This document shows positions 1 to 11,822 of a stretch of DNA of 64,000 bases, piece after piece; the first letter of the stretch is position 1; every line of letters starts with the position of its first letter. Origin of the DNA: Tuctoria greenei (Eukaryota; Streptophyta; Magnoliopsida; Poales; Poaceae). The DNA is taken from contig JAYESD010000001.1 in the NCBI GenBank assembly GCA_036927565.1, positions 269,277,560 to 269,341,559 of the forward strand. Reading direction: 5' to 3'. Under the pieces are notes generated by a model that saw nothing but the letters and a program-made list of their open reading frames with translations, did no database searches and was not told where the DNA came from. Position numbers and translations under genes: made by a program.

Positions 1-151
1 ACACGTGGCAGCACCGGGACTAACCAGAGAAAGGAGGCAGGTCCGGTCTCGTATGAAACGTGGGGCCTTCGGGGAACTTCAACTCAGACAGGTGAAGTTC
101 CTTTAGTCTTTTTGCAGTCCCAAGGGGTATACGGTACGCAGGGTACCGACA
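1..151 (-). repeat. Partial 3' LTR of element A (U3 start)
   Basis: This segment matches the right-hand end of the full LTR at 15008-15860 and ends with the same GGTACCGACA. On the minus strand it is the first 151 bases of the 3' LTR, starting TGTCGGTACC. It contains an ACACGTGGCA G-box-like site at its left edge. Confidence 0.9.
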
Positions 152-170
152 GTGGCCCCCTGGGCCCACC
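152..170 (-). other. Polypurine tract of element A
   Basis: On the minus strand the bases just before the 3' LTR read CCCAGGGGGCCAC, a purine-rich plus-strand priming site. Element G has the same kind of tract at 44873-44891. Confidence 0.6.
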
Positions 171-688
171 TCTGGGAGAGACCTTTTGGAGGAAGCCGTT
201 CTGCCGGAGGTGGGTCCATCCTTCGGTTTTTGAGTTGTGTCTTCAAGGGTCTTTGGATGTGCTGTTGGCGGTAGTTCGCAGTTAAACCGTCGCCGCGTGG
301 CATATCAAGGATGCGGCAGGTGAGATCTGAGCGTGCGGATCTCACTCAATTGAAGGTCGTTGGTTCCCGATACAAAAACCGTATCAGTTTTGCGCGCCTT
401 GTCAGGCTGCTGCCCTCGGGCTTCCCGCCTCTCATGATGACAACTATTCGCCTGGGGTAAGGATCTCGACTTGATCGTCGGGGTGGCCCCGGGCCCCCTT
501 GTCATTGGCAGGGTGAAGTTTTTGAATTGTATCATTGGCTCCTTTGCGGTTTCCATCCAAGCGTTGTGGGGGCTTACTTAAGAAGGAAAGTGTGCACCGT
601 TTGGGGATTCTTTACGCCTTCATTCGAACTTGCGCTCAAATTCTTCAAATTTTCGCCCGCTTTTCCTCTTTCGCCACGTTATGATGCG
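171..688 (+). other. Leader of the opposite-strand gene in element A
   Basis: I see no convincing coding frame here. It lies between the 3' LTR and the first codon of the opposite-strand gene. The distance from LTR edge to start codon (about 537 bp) nearly equals that in element G (about 539 bp), which suggests a conserved promoter plus 5' leader. I could not pick out a TATA box. Confidence 0.4.
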
Positions 689-3600
689 ATGAAGTTGGGA
701 CTTCCCAAGAGCCGCATCGAGAGCAAGAATGAGTTGTCTAGGGTCTGGACCTACATGGGATGGTCCAATGACTCCTTCGACAATGACATTCGTTGCAGCA
801 AGCTTCCCTTCGAGAAGGAGCGAGCCGGAGATATGGTGTACTTCCTTGGGTACGCCATGGCGGGTTTGATCCCGCTGTTCTCCACTTTATTTCTGATGTT
901 GCTGGATTTCTTTGGTCTGTAGCTTCACCATCTGGGCCCCACTCAATCTTGCTAGTGGCGACTTTCATCCACTTTTGCGAGATGTGGGTGGGCGTGCCCC
1001 CTTGCGTGGAGTTGTTCCGGACTTTCTTCACTATCCACCCGACCGGGAAGAGTGATGAGTTCATCGGCTTCTACTACTTCGTGAAGCGAAAGAACTCTCC
1101 CCTCAAGTACTTGAGGTCCTTCCCTTCCGGCAAATGGGATGACTGGAAGAAAGACTGGGTGGTCATCACCATCGAGGGACACGAGAGGCTGGAGCTGCCT
1201 GAAGGCCTTCCTCGCGTTGACACTAACACTTGGAGTGACGTGCCAGAGCTGTTGAGGGAGTATAGGACCATTCTGGACAGAATCCAGGAATGTGTCGAAG
1301 GTGGGGTGACTCCCTAGATGGTTATCAGCAACTTCTTGATGAACAGGTGGGCCCCACTGAGGGCTAGGAGCTGGCCTTCCTGGGCCTTCAACAGTGAGAT
1401 GGATACCAACCACATTGAAGTCGGCTTGGACACCAACTTGACCGGTGAAGCCTTGAAGACCCATCTCAAGAAGTTCTAGCCTGGGAACATCGGCCCTGGC
1501 GACGTGGCTCCACCGGCAGCCTTCCTTCCTTTGAATATGATACCAGAGGAGTGCAGAGAGCTCCGAAGGAAGATGCCGCTGTTGGACGACTTGGGCCTGG
1601 TGGAGAGGCGATCAACCTCCGGGGTGGTGATCCCCGGAGTTTCGGAGGATGGCTCCGTTCCCACCCCAAAGCCAAGAACTGAAGTCGTAGGCAAGGGCAA
1701 GGAGTTGGCCGAGCCCTCGAGCCGCAAGAGGAAGTTGAAGCACGTTGACGGGAGGTCCGTCAGACCTGCTCCTTCTGCAGCAGCTCCTTCTCCTCGACGG
1801 AGGAGGTCTTCGGCGGCGGTAACCACTCCAGCATCGGCGTCTCCTCAGGGCGCTAGCTATGGCCATGTGGCTCCAGTACTAGGGCCAGCTGAGGGCTCTA
1901 GGTCCGAAGGTCCTTCTCAGTTGAGGGGGGGCCTCAACCAAGATGACGCCAACAACGGCAGCAAGCTCTAGGGAACCTTTCGGAGCTACTACACCAGTGG
2001 CGACGGGGTCCGATCCTGAGCGTCCGGTGAAGAGGTTCCGCGCTAGCTGGAGCGGAAGCCTTCCGAGGTAAATTTGATTTTTTTACCTCAGTTGATTGTT
2101 TTTTGTTGTAATCATATTTTAATTTTCTTCATCCTTCACCCACAGGGTACCCAAGAAAGGGGTTGAAACACTGGTTCCTGCAGCAGCAACTGATGCTGCG
2201 CAGACGGAGGCTCCAACTCCAGTTCCAATGCCGCCCCAAGAGGTGGCTGAGGTCGCGGCAGATCCGACGCCTGCTGTCGTGGTCCTTGACCTCGAGTCAT
2301 CCCCTGAAGCTCCTGTGATAGCGCCGGACCACAGGAATGAAGATGTACCAGCGGCACCAGCCCCGGAGGTCGGAGCTTCGGACTTGGATGCTGAGATGAT
2401 GGACGATCCAGCCTCAGAGTCAGAGGTAGATGCAGTCCCGACCCTAAAGCTGGATGTTGTTGAAGCCCTGGCAGCGGAGCCGGTGGTTGATGAAGCCTCG
2501 ACTGTAGAGCTGGTGGTTGATGAAGTTCTGGCGGTGGAGCCCGATCTCGATGAAGTTCCGACGCCTGAGCCGGTAGTCGCAGAAGTACCAGCACCCGAGC
2601 CAATGGCGGTGAAGCACCAACGCCTGAACCAACGATGGAGGAGGCGCCAGCATCGGAGCCGTAAGTGGCTTCATCTTCGGCTGAACCTTCAACGCCTGCC
2701 CCAGAGGTGGTGGTTCCGGAGGTGCCTGCGCCAGAGCTAGGGTACCAAGATGAAGCTGTCGGTCCCCCGCCTGAGGGACCAGTTGCTGATGACCTGGCGG
2801 CGGGACCTTCGGAGCCGACTCCGGAGGCAGAAACTTCTGCTGCAGGACCTTCCTCCGCAGCGGCCGAGGCTATCCCGGAGGGTGGCCCTAGTGCCGTGGA
2901 AGCCCAGGGGACCTCTCTTGTAGAGTGGGACCTGATTTTTGTTATGGAGAACCCGTTGGATCCAGCGGAGAGGACCCCGACAGGTCCGGAGCCAATCCCT
3001 TTGTCGTTGTCCATCGACAATGCCTGCTCCAGAATTCGTCAAGTTCAGCTGGCCTTCTACCATGACAGCAAGGCCCTCGAGGAGGAGCGCCAAACCCTTA
3101 GGAGGTGGCGCAACCGGCTCCAATTCGAGACCAAGCTGGCGCAGACGAGGGTGGCCGACGACAAGGAGTGGGTGAAAAGGGAGAAGGTTTGACTGGAGTA
3201 CTAGGGTCGGCTGCTGGATGAGAGGGAAAGCATGACCCGATCCCTTGACGACTAGTCTCGAGCCATCCAAGAACAGGTTGTGGCTGCTAATGAAGCAGCG
3301 AATGAGCGCCAAGAGAAGCTCAGCGCCATCCACGATAGCCTCGTCAAGCGTCGGGAGGCTCTTGAGGAGCGGGATAAAAAGCTCGAAGATAAAGAGCAAA
3401 AACTCCTGGAGCTGCGGGATGACCTCGTGAAGAGGGAGGAGGAGCTTACTCATAGGCTGACTCTGGGTGACAAGAGTCTCGCAGAGCGCACCAAGAAGCT
3501 AGAGGAGCGCTGCGAGAAGGAGGAGAAGAAGGCCTGGCAGCGAGGGCAGGACATCCACAAGAGGGAGAATGAAATTGCTGCCAGGGAGAAGAAAGTGCGG

Positions 3601-4209
3601 GGCCGGGAGAAGGACCTGGTCGACCGCCAGAACATGATCCACCTCTGGGAGGAGGAGCTCGGTAAACTCGAAAGGCAGGTTGATGAAAAGATTCAGCAAA
3701 ACGCCAAAGAGGTCGAGCGCCTTACCCAGGAGAATTCGGAGCTTGCGGCGACCAAGAGATCCTTGGAAGAGATGCGAGGCTCAAGGGTTGCGGAGTCCCA
3801 ACAAGTTTGGGACTTCTTGGGCAAAGCCAATGACGCGCTAACACCGACGGGTTTTAGTCCTGTGGGTCCGGATGATCCGGAGCTGGAGCTAGACCAAGCG
3901 TTGCAGGTGTTGAGCTCGGTAGGCAACAAGCTCACCAAGATGGGTGATGTCATCGCACACCAGCTGGAAACCGAGGGACAATCCCTGGCAAAGAACGTCG
4001 CAGAATTCATGCTGACGTGCTACACAAGCCGAGCCCCTCACTTGCCACTGGACCCGGTGCTTGAAGGCCCCATCGACGGAGAGGGAGAAGCCGCCAAAGC
4101 CAGCATGCAAGAGGTTGCCCAGAAGGTTGCCTCGTTCTTCCATAGGGTCTATGACTCTCTCTTTGTAGCTCCCGCTTGTATTCCCTCTTCTTTTTCTCCA
4201 ATTTTGTAA
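689..4209 (+). pseudogene. Opposite-strand accessory gene of element A (Transposase_28-like plus coiled coil)
   Basis: The start ATG at 689 opens MKLGLPKSRI, which aligns with MASILPRSRL in element G. The segment to about 1316 resembles the plant putative gypsy transposon domain (Transposase_28), with FIHFCEMWVGVPPCVELF and RLELPEGLPR. A basic linker follows (1504-1971), then an acidic Pro/Ala/Val repeat region (2228-2930), a long heptad-rich coiled coil (about 3040-3780) and a C-terminal block (about 3795-4150) with VWDFLGKAN and DPVLEGPI, shared with element G. Stops at about 920, 1316, 3190 and 3254 and a frame change near 920 break this copy. Its biochemical role is unknown. The gene runs toward pol on the other strand. 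Confidence 0.7.
2068..2145 (+). other. Candidate intron in the opposite-strand gene of A
   Basis: The donor GAG/GTAAAT, a T-rich stretch and the acceptor TTCACCCACAG bracket 78 bp of AT-rich DNA between GC-rich coding segments. Element G has an AT-rich gap at the same relative place (46829-46912) ending in a T-rich tract and CAG. Confidence 0.5.
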
Positions 4210-4394
4210 TATTTTGTATCCAGATTAATGAAATCCAAGAATTTTTATGAAATTCATTTTTTTGTCTTCAACACCTTTGTCCCACTTGGCCCCCTGGTAG
4301 ATGTACACAATTTGATTGTGAACATGTACCAAGAGGATGTAGCATTTTGTTGAAGACTTGCGCGCTTCAAACTTCTAGTTTGTAGGTCCGAAGT
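4210..4394 (+). terminator. 3' end and likely polyadenylation region of the opposite-strand gene
   Basis: AT-rich DNA directly follows the stop codon, with TTTTGTAATATTTTGTAT and AATGAAAT-like near-upstream elements. The role is inferred from composition and position only. Confidence 0.3.
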
Positions 4395-4720
4395 CGCCGA
4401 TAGTAGGGGCCCCCTGAGGTTGTCGGAGCTTAGTATCTTCGGCAATGACCCTTATCAACACGTAGAGCATCGACAGCTAGTCCTCTGGGGTTGTCGGAGC
4501 TTGGTAGCTCCGGCAGTGACTACTGTTAACACGCGGTGCATTGACAGTAGACCCCACTGGGGAGTCTTCCCACCATCTTTTCTTTACGTTGACGGCTGGC
4601 CCCCTGGATTTGCCAGAACTTTGTAGCTTCGGTGATGTCTACTACCAATGTTTGCAACATCGACAGTAGACCATCTTAGGGGGTGTCGGAGCTTTGATAG
4701 CTTTGGCTTCATCCACCATC
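4395..4720. repeat. Degenerate tandem repeat, about 71-bp period, element A
   Basis: Units start with versions of CGACAGTAG near 4397, 4471, 4542, 4590 (a short unit) and 4661, and share GGTTGTCGGAGCTT and a GGCAATGAC-like part. The block sits between the opposite-strand gene and the pol 3' end, as does the roughly 69-bp repeat of element G. Short tandem arrays in the 3' untranslated part of Ogre/Tat elements are established. Confidence 0.7.
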
Positions 4721-4864
4721 ATCATGAGATCTTTATTTTTCCTGCACACTGAAGTCAAGAAAAACAGTAAAATCCATTTCTTCTCTATAACTTGTTTGCG
4801 GCTTACTATTCCTGAAAGAAATTTTTAGGTCAAACGCAATTCTAAATACAATCAAGTGCACTGG

Positions 4865-7800
4865 CTTGATCCAATTGGCTCCATGTTTTTTTAGGCACTC
4901 ATATGTGCACATCTTGAGTCCTTTTAGGATTTCTGCATTTGCTCTCTCAGCTTGGCCATTGCTTGTCGAGTGAGCTACAGAAGCGTAGCTGACCTGAATG
5001 CCGAGGTCTTCGCAATATACTTGGAATGCAGAGCTTGTGAATTGGGTCCCATTATCAGTTATGAACTTGTTTGGGACTCCAAATCTGCATACGATGGACT
5101 ACAAGAAGTTGGTACCTGATTACTTGTTTATTGTCACAACTGGAGTTGCTTCCGGCCATTTGGTGAACTTGTCTATGGCGACATACAGGAACTTGTAACC
5201 TCTGACGGCTCTTGGGAAAGGTCCCAAGATATCCAGCCCCCACACAGCGAATGGCCATGTAGGAGGTATCATTTGTAGAGGTTGAGCTGGTGTGTGAATT
5301 TGCTTTGCATGTAACTGGCATGATTCGCATTTCTTCACTAGCTCAGTTGCATCCTGGAGTGGTGTAGGCCAGTAAAAACCATGCCAGAAGGCTTTACCGA
5401 CCAGCGTGCGGGAAGACGCGTGGTTTCCACACTCACCTCCATGGATATTTGCGAGGAGCTTGCAGCCTTCTTCCCTTGTAATGCACCGCATTAGGACACC
5501 GTTGGCACCACGCCAGTAAAGATCCCCTTCTACCAGTGTGTATCTTTTAGCCAATCTGACTATCCGGTCAGCGGATACATTATCTTCAGAAAGGAAATTG
5601 TCTTTCAAGTAGCTCCGGATCTCCGATATCCATGCATTGGAGCTAACTTTAGGATTTGATTCTTGCGTGTTGGGTTGCTCGGAGCTTCCTGCAGCACCTA
5701 CGACCCTTGATGGACGCCATGGTAATAGGGCCATCGGGACCGCCAGCTTCGAGGTGCTGGTCTTGCCCCCTTCGCTAGTTCGGCGGGCTGAGCTGTTGGT
5801 CTTGACAATCTTCGGACGAAGGTTCCATCGGGAGCCGAAGCTCCAGTTGAAGCTTTCGTCGAGAGTTCATCGGCTTCAGCGTTGTTGAGACACTGGACAT
5901 GGCAAAGATCCAGGACGTCTAAGTCCTTCTGAAGCTTCTGGACTTCAAGTAGGTATGCAGCTAGTTGAGGGTTGTTGTAGCAGCAACCAACTTTGACTTG
6001 TTTTATGACAAGCTGTGAATCACCCTTTACCAACAGCTGCTTGACACCATATGATAGTGCCACCTTGAGCCCATAGATTAGTGCTTCATACTCCGCCATG
6101 TTGTTGGTCGCTTAGAAGTCAAGGTGAACCATGTATTTGAACTTCTCCCCGGTTGGAGCGAGGAGAAGGACTCCAGCTCCGGCCCCCTGCTTCAGCATAG
6201 AGCCGTCAAAGTAGAGAGTCCAGTGAGGCTCGGTGAAGACCGGAACCTTGGGTTCCGGCTTCTGCTCACTGGGTCCCCCAGGATTTGATGGAGAGGGGGT
6301 CCATTCCGCCACAAAGTCCGCCAGTGCTTGACTCTTGATCGCTTGCCTTGGGACGAGTTCAAGGTTGAACTCAGCCAATTCTGCTGCCCACTTTGCAATG
6401 TTCCCAGTAGAGTTGGGGTTATGCAAGATTGCACGAAGTGGATAAGAAGTCACCACTGAAATCTTGTGGGCTTGGAAGTAGTGTCGGAGCTTCCTAGAAG
6501 CAATAAGAACTGCATAGAGCAGCTTATGCACCTCCAGGTACCGAGTCTTGGTGTCATGGAATACTTCGCTGATGAAGTACACTGGGTGTTGGACTGTCCG
6601 GACCCTCTCGAAAGGGTCGAGAGCTTCCTCCTCATCAACCCGGACCCTCCCGGAGGGGTCCAGACCTTGTTCGGGGACCTCTGGGTTCCTACTGGAGGAA
6701 CCCGAAGCTTCTTCTGCAGCGACCCGGACCTTCCCGGAGGGGTCCGGATCTTGTTGCTCAGCAAGAGCAACTTCTTCCTTTGCAGGAGGTTGATCCTCTA
6801 GCATCCTGCCTTGAGGATCAGGGTCTGGGAGCTGTGACTCAGACTCGTCTTCAGGTAGCTCCGGACCCTCCCGAAGGGGTCTGGATTCCTGAACTGGAGA
6901 TGGTTCTAGTCTTTCCGCAACCAGGACCATGCTGACAACTTCGTCAGTTGCCGAAATGTAAAGCAGAAGTGGCTCACCAGGATTCGGAGCTACCAAGGTT
7001 GGTAGAGTGGTGAGGAGCTGCTTCAACTCCTGGAATGCCTTTTCTGCTTTTTCAGACCATTGGAATGGTCCGGACTTTCTCAATAACTTGAAGAAGGGTA
7101 GCGCCCGTTCTGCCAGTGTTGAGATGAATCGGTTGAGGGCAGCTAGACATCCAGTCAGCTTCTGGACGTCCTTAATGCGGGCTGGTGGCCGCATGTCTTC
7201 ATTAGCTTTATCTTCGCTGGATTCGCTTCTATTCCTCAGTGGTTCACAAAGAATGCATGAAGCTTTCCGGAGCTAACCCCAAAGACACACTTGTCTGGGT
7301 TCAGCTTCGTGTGTGTGACTCACAACTTGTCGAAGACAACTTGCAAGGTGTCAAGGAATGACTCCTTGTTCTTGATCTTGACGATGATGTCATCTATGTA
7401 CACTACTACTACATCTCTGATAAGCTCTCCAATAGTTTTGTACATAGCTCGTACAAATGTTGAAGCAGCATTTTTGAGACCAAATGGCATGGCAGTATAA
7501 CAATATAATCCATCTACTGTGACGAAGGAAGTATGCTCTTCATCTTCCCTAGACATTCTGATTTGATGATACCTAGAATATGCGTCTAGGAAACACAATA
7601 ATTCGCACCCGGAGGTGGAATCCACTATCTGATCTATTCTAGGTAGTGGGAATGGATCTTTTGGACATGCCTTATTCAGTGTAGTGTAGTTGATACACAT
7701 CCGAAGCTTCCCGCCGGCCTTAGGAACAACGACTGGGTTTGCCAGCCATTTTGGATGGAAGACTTCTCGGATGAATCCAACTTCAAGCAACTTCTTCACT

Positions 7801-7982
7801 TCTTGACGTATGAAGTTCTGTCGCTCTACTGATTGCTTCGGAGGCTTCTGATGTACAGGCCGAGCGTCGGGATAAATCTTCAGATTGTGCTCGACCACTT
7901 CCCTAGGGATCCCATGCATTTGTGACGGTTGCCAAGCAAACACGTCGATATTAGCCCGGAGGAAAGTGACGAGCGCGAGTTC
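4865..7982 (-). pseudogene. pol: pol of Tat element A (RT, RNase H, second RNase H, integrase)
   Basis: From 7982 downward the frame encodes reverse transcriptase with YIDD at 7389-7400, then a Ty3-type RNase H whose first catalytic Asp is lost (YISATDE near 6940-6960) and which is split by an acidic repeat insert (about 6590-6900). A second RNase H with WTLYFDGS follows near 6215, then integrase with the zinc-binding CESCQLH near 5310 and the first catalytic Asp in GLDILGPF near 5240. Stops occur at 6112 and about 5118. Integrase homology stops near 4865 at KHGANW, so the C-terminal domain present in G is deleted. The product would copy element RNA to DNA and integrate it; this copy cannot. 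Confidence 0.88.
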
Positions 7983-7985
7983 CTA
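7983..7985 (-). other. Conserved in-frame TAG between gag-pro and pol, element A
   Basis: The minus strand reads GACAAATAGGAACTCGCGCT with the frame unchanged on both sides. The same stop in the same context occurs in G (53370-53372) and H (62772-62774). Confidence 0.85.
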
Positions 7986-9715
7986 TTTGTCATTCAAACC
8001 TCCCAATATACGGGTGGTCTGAGCAGCGTCAGAACCGATTTGGACGACTTTGACGGGAATGTCGGTGTCGCCGCTTGGTTTCACATGAGGTGCGGAGGTT
8101 GAGCCTCGATGACGAATGCTCAGGGGTTTCGGAGCTTGCTCCTTTCCAGATTCTTCCTCCTACACTGTAGCAAGCGCATGGAGTTCTTCTAGAGCAGTCA
8201 CTCCGACGGTGCGATCTCCATGGATCCGGAGAATACCTGCTGGTGTTGGCATCTTCAACACCAAGTAGCCATAATGAGCAGCATCCATGAACTTGTAGAA
8301 GGCTGGCCTGCCCAAGATGGCGTTGAATGGTAAGTTGATATACGCCACGTCGAAGACCAACTTCTCAGTGCGGTAATTCTCCCAGGTTCCGAAGGTCACC
8401 GGGAGAGTAATGGCACCGAGTGGGGTTATGGCCCCCGGATCTACTCCGGTGAAAGGTCGGTAGGGGCGAAGATCAGAAGGTCGGAGCTGAAGCTTGACAA
8501 AAGCTTCGAATCTTATGAGGTTCAGCCCCGAACCTCCGTCCACCATTACATGATGGAGATGGATGTTGTTGATGGTCGAAGATACAACCAATGGGAGTTG
8601 GTCAGCTCCGATCATGTTCTGAGGGCAGTCTGAAGCATCGAAAGTGATGACAATGTCCATCCACTTCTGGTGCGGCTCCTCCCTGGCGGTGGGAGCTACT
8701 GAGGCCATGTCCCGCCTCATGGTCTTGAGGACACGGTAGGAGGTGATGTCCCACGAACCACCAAAGATGGTGTTCAAGGTCTTCCGGCGCTCATTGTCGG
8801 CGACGTCAGACTCGTTGTCAACGGAGGTGTATGACCTTTTTAGGGTCCTGAAAGCCTAACTCCTCTTCAGCCGGAGCTTCGTTGACTTTCTGTTTTCCTT
8901 TCCTTTGACGGAAAGGAACTTCTTCGCAGCACTTGTTGTAGCACTCGACGAGGTTCTGGACATCTCGGCAACCTTCCAGGTTGTGGTTGTTCGATTTTTG
9001 TATGGGACATCACATCTTGGATTTGCCACCGTCTTCAGACGACGGCTGAGGTCATTTCTCGGGGCGTGTCCCCCGGCCACCCAGAGCTGTGGCAGCAGCG
9101 GCTATAGGTGTGTCGGCCGACAGCTTCTTCTTGCCATTGGACTTTTTCTTCTTCTTGCCACTCCCGAAGGTAGTGGCTTAACCCTTGGAGGACATTTTGT
9201 TGTCCTCCGAAGGTGGTTGGGAGTGCATTTTACGGCCCTCCGCAGCTTTGGCGCACTTGTCTGCCAAGCTGAAGAGTTTCGTGACGCTGGTGACTTCCTT
9301 GGTCGCCAGCTTCTCCAACATCTTCTTGTCTCGTACGCCCTATCTAAATGCCACATTAACAGAAGCGCTTGAGATAGAAGGTATGGTGTTTCGTACCTGG
9401 GAGAACCTCTGGATGAAGGATTGCAGGGACTCTCCCCCCTTCTGCTTGATAGCAAAAAGGTCCAGTTCGGTGCCTGGTCGGGTGTATGAATTCCCGAAAT
9501 TGGCGGTGAACTGTTGGCATAGTTCCGCCCAACTGTTGATGGAGTCGGGCGGAAGGCTCATGAACTAGGACCTGGTGGTCCCAGTCAAAGGCACGGGGAA
9601 ATAATTTGCCATTACGGCCTCATTGCTTCCAGCCGCAAGGATTGCGGTGGAGTAGATTTGGAGAAACTCAGCAGGATTGACAGTCCCGTCAAATTTCTCC
9701 GGCAGGTGAGGCCGG
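7986..9715 (-). pseudogene. gag-pro: gag C-terminal part and protease of element A
   Basis: This is the continuation of the gag interrupted by N. The capsid-like part (9561-9340) contains AELCQQFTANFGNSYTRPG. Next come a lysine-rich linker and a decayed zinc knuckle near 8970-9010, where the CPIHKT-type ligand His is Gln and a stop precedes it. Protease lies at 8777-8160 with VMVDGGSGLNLI as the active-site loop and AILGRPAFYKF downstream. A stop at 8160 and breaks in gag make the copy non-functional. It reads in the same frame as pol across the TAG. Confidence 0.85.
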
Positions 9716-10620
9716 TGATGAGTACATCACTTCTATGGATACAAACAACACTCCATTGAACATACAAGATGCAATCAATAGAGTTCATACGCAACAATTA
9801 ATTTTAGAGGTGAGCTCGTTCTTATATGTTTCCTTATATGGTTTTGAGCATAGATTGCTACCTAATGATTTAATTGTGATTAGGATCCATGTAGAGGTTC
9901 AAGGAGTACTTGGAGGAAGTATTAGGGACGTGGAGGACCAGAGAATTCGTTCAAAGAAGATGGAAACTGAGCCAAACTGAAAATCGTGTCCAACTCAGAG
10001 TCTAGGAGTAGAACGCACTAAAACGAACGCCCAGGACGCATACGAACTCCGTTTTGGATGTTATACATATGCACGAAAGGGGGAGAGGATAACCTTTCCA
10101 ATGTAACTGGTTCCATGTCAAAATTACTTCGGAGTTGATGGTAATAGTCCAAACAAAATCAAGTTCAGAATTTGTCAGGGTGCTGCGCCACCGTATTGGG
10201 CCATTGGGCCTTGTATCAAGTCTAAGTCCATTATTTTCGTGTGTTAGGGTTAGGTCACGACCCCAATACCCCCTTGGACGTCCTTCCACCTATATATACT
10301 CCATAGTAGCCGCCATGAACAAGGGGGTTTTGCTTAGATTAATAATATCGCCGTTCTACGATTTGTGAAACCCCAACTTCACGATTTCAGATCGTGTCTA
10401 CCTTGTTCTTGCTTGTGTTCTCGGTTGTACTTACAGGAATTAGCCTTCTTGGCGAGGTCAATCGTGTGCAGCACGGTTGATAACCAACGGAGCGGTGGTG
10501 TAGTGATTGTAGGGGTTTTTCGTGTTCTACTCGAGAGCCTCGGATCATCAACGTCGAGATCTCCATCAATCGACTTATCCATTACCTTTCGGAAGATCGG
10601 GACTCATCTTTTTCCTATCA
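9716..10620 (+). repeat. 5' LTR of element N
   Basis: This 905-bp LTR begins TGATGAGTACATC and ends TTTTTCCTATCA. A TATA box, TATATATACT, is at 10291-10300. It shares near-identical sequence with 13365-14295. Confidence 0.92.
10291..10300 (+). promoter_or_regulatory. TATA box in 5' LTR of N
   Basis: CCACCTATATATACTCC is conserved in both LTRs (second copy at about 13968) and is placed before a plausible R region. Confidence 0.55.
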
Positions 10621-10622
10621 AT

Positions 10623-10632
10623 TGGTATCAGA
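10623..10632 (+). other. Primer-binding site of N (initiator Met tRNA type)
   Basis: TGGTATCAGA starts 2 bp after the LTR and matches the complement of the 3' end of plant initiator Met tRNA for ten bases; the usual GC that follows is replaced by TT. Confidence 0.75.
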
Positions 10633-11822
10633 TTTCCAGATTGCCCGTTAGGTGATTCATCTATCCATTACATTAGTTTTGTTATTCATACCTAGAGTCC
10701 ACAAAAAAGCCACAAAAAAATTGCAATTTAGTAGATTTGTTCATCACTTTGTCCAAACCACCATTGAGCCCTTTGCAACTTTGTTATTCAGTTTGGTTTT
10801 GGTGTGTTTGTGTCCATTGTTGAGTCATATTGCTGGGTTAGAAAGTGTTTTTGGTCTTAGTTTGAGTTTTGCATTGTGTGATTCATCCTTTTGAACCACG
10901 TCATCACGTCCAGATTAGATTCATCTCTGTCCAGTTCGGTATTTTCATCATATATCCCTCATACAAACTCAGAATTTGATGTTCTTATACTTTCAGGAAA
11001 GCTTAAGAAGTTCTCCACAACTTCAGCATTCATAGGTTTTCCAGAAAATGGAGTTATCGTGGTCAAAAGTGCATTAGATCTGAATCTGTTCTCGACCTAG
11101 AATTTCTGAACAGTCTGTATTTCGGGGGCAATATCTCCTACTATTATGATCCCAAATAGGTCTTCCATATACTGAAATTAAAGAGGAGAGATAGATATAT
11201 AATCTTGCTGTTGAAAGTTTTTAGATTTGAAGCCTCTAAGTGTGTCTATTTGTCCTTGGACGATTGAGCAGAAAATCTGTGACAGACCCACGAGATATCT
11301 TTGATTGCTTTTTATTGTGTTCTTCTTTTGCAGCACATTCTAAAAAAAGGAAGAAAAAAGAAAAAGGCAAGTGCAAAACAAGATACAAAAGCCGCACAAA
11401 AAAAGGAGAAAAAATAACTAAAAAACAGAAGTGTTTGCATTCTTTGTGTCATCTAGTTTTGTCCCATGTCTTGCTAGCTTGAACTACTAGGAACACATTT
11501 AGGCCAGCAACTTTGACAAGTACTTTGGACACTTATTCAACTTTACTATTTGATTTTCATTGTTGCTAATCCTTGCTACATATAAAGTGTCATCCAAGCT
11601 ACACCTTACTCTTGAGCAGAATTGATACACCTTTGCAATCATCCCACGCTTTATTGGTTTCTTCATACCGGCCACCGTTTACCACCTGCAGTGTCGGTAA
11701 GAACACTTGTAAGAGTGTGGTAAGACGCTTGAGAGTGTGTGATTCCACTTCCACATTGCCATTATCCTTTGTAGTTGATAGGGCTAACATATTTTTTTGT
11801 TGTCTTCTGTTTGCTACTAACA
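10633..11822 (+). other. Long untranslated leader of N
   Basis: About 1.2 kb lie between the primer-binding site and the gag start. Short open frames exist but resemble nothing I know. An A-rich purine tract (AAAAAAGGAAGAAAAAAG and following) lies at 11341-11430. Confidence 0.5.

Noticed and set aside
6466..6801. Plus-strand frame of 111 codons over the RNase H insert
   Set aside because: The frame is open only because the underlying palindromes read similarly on both strands; there is no separate support.
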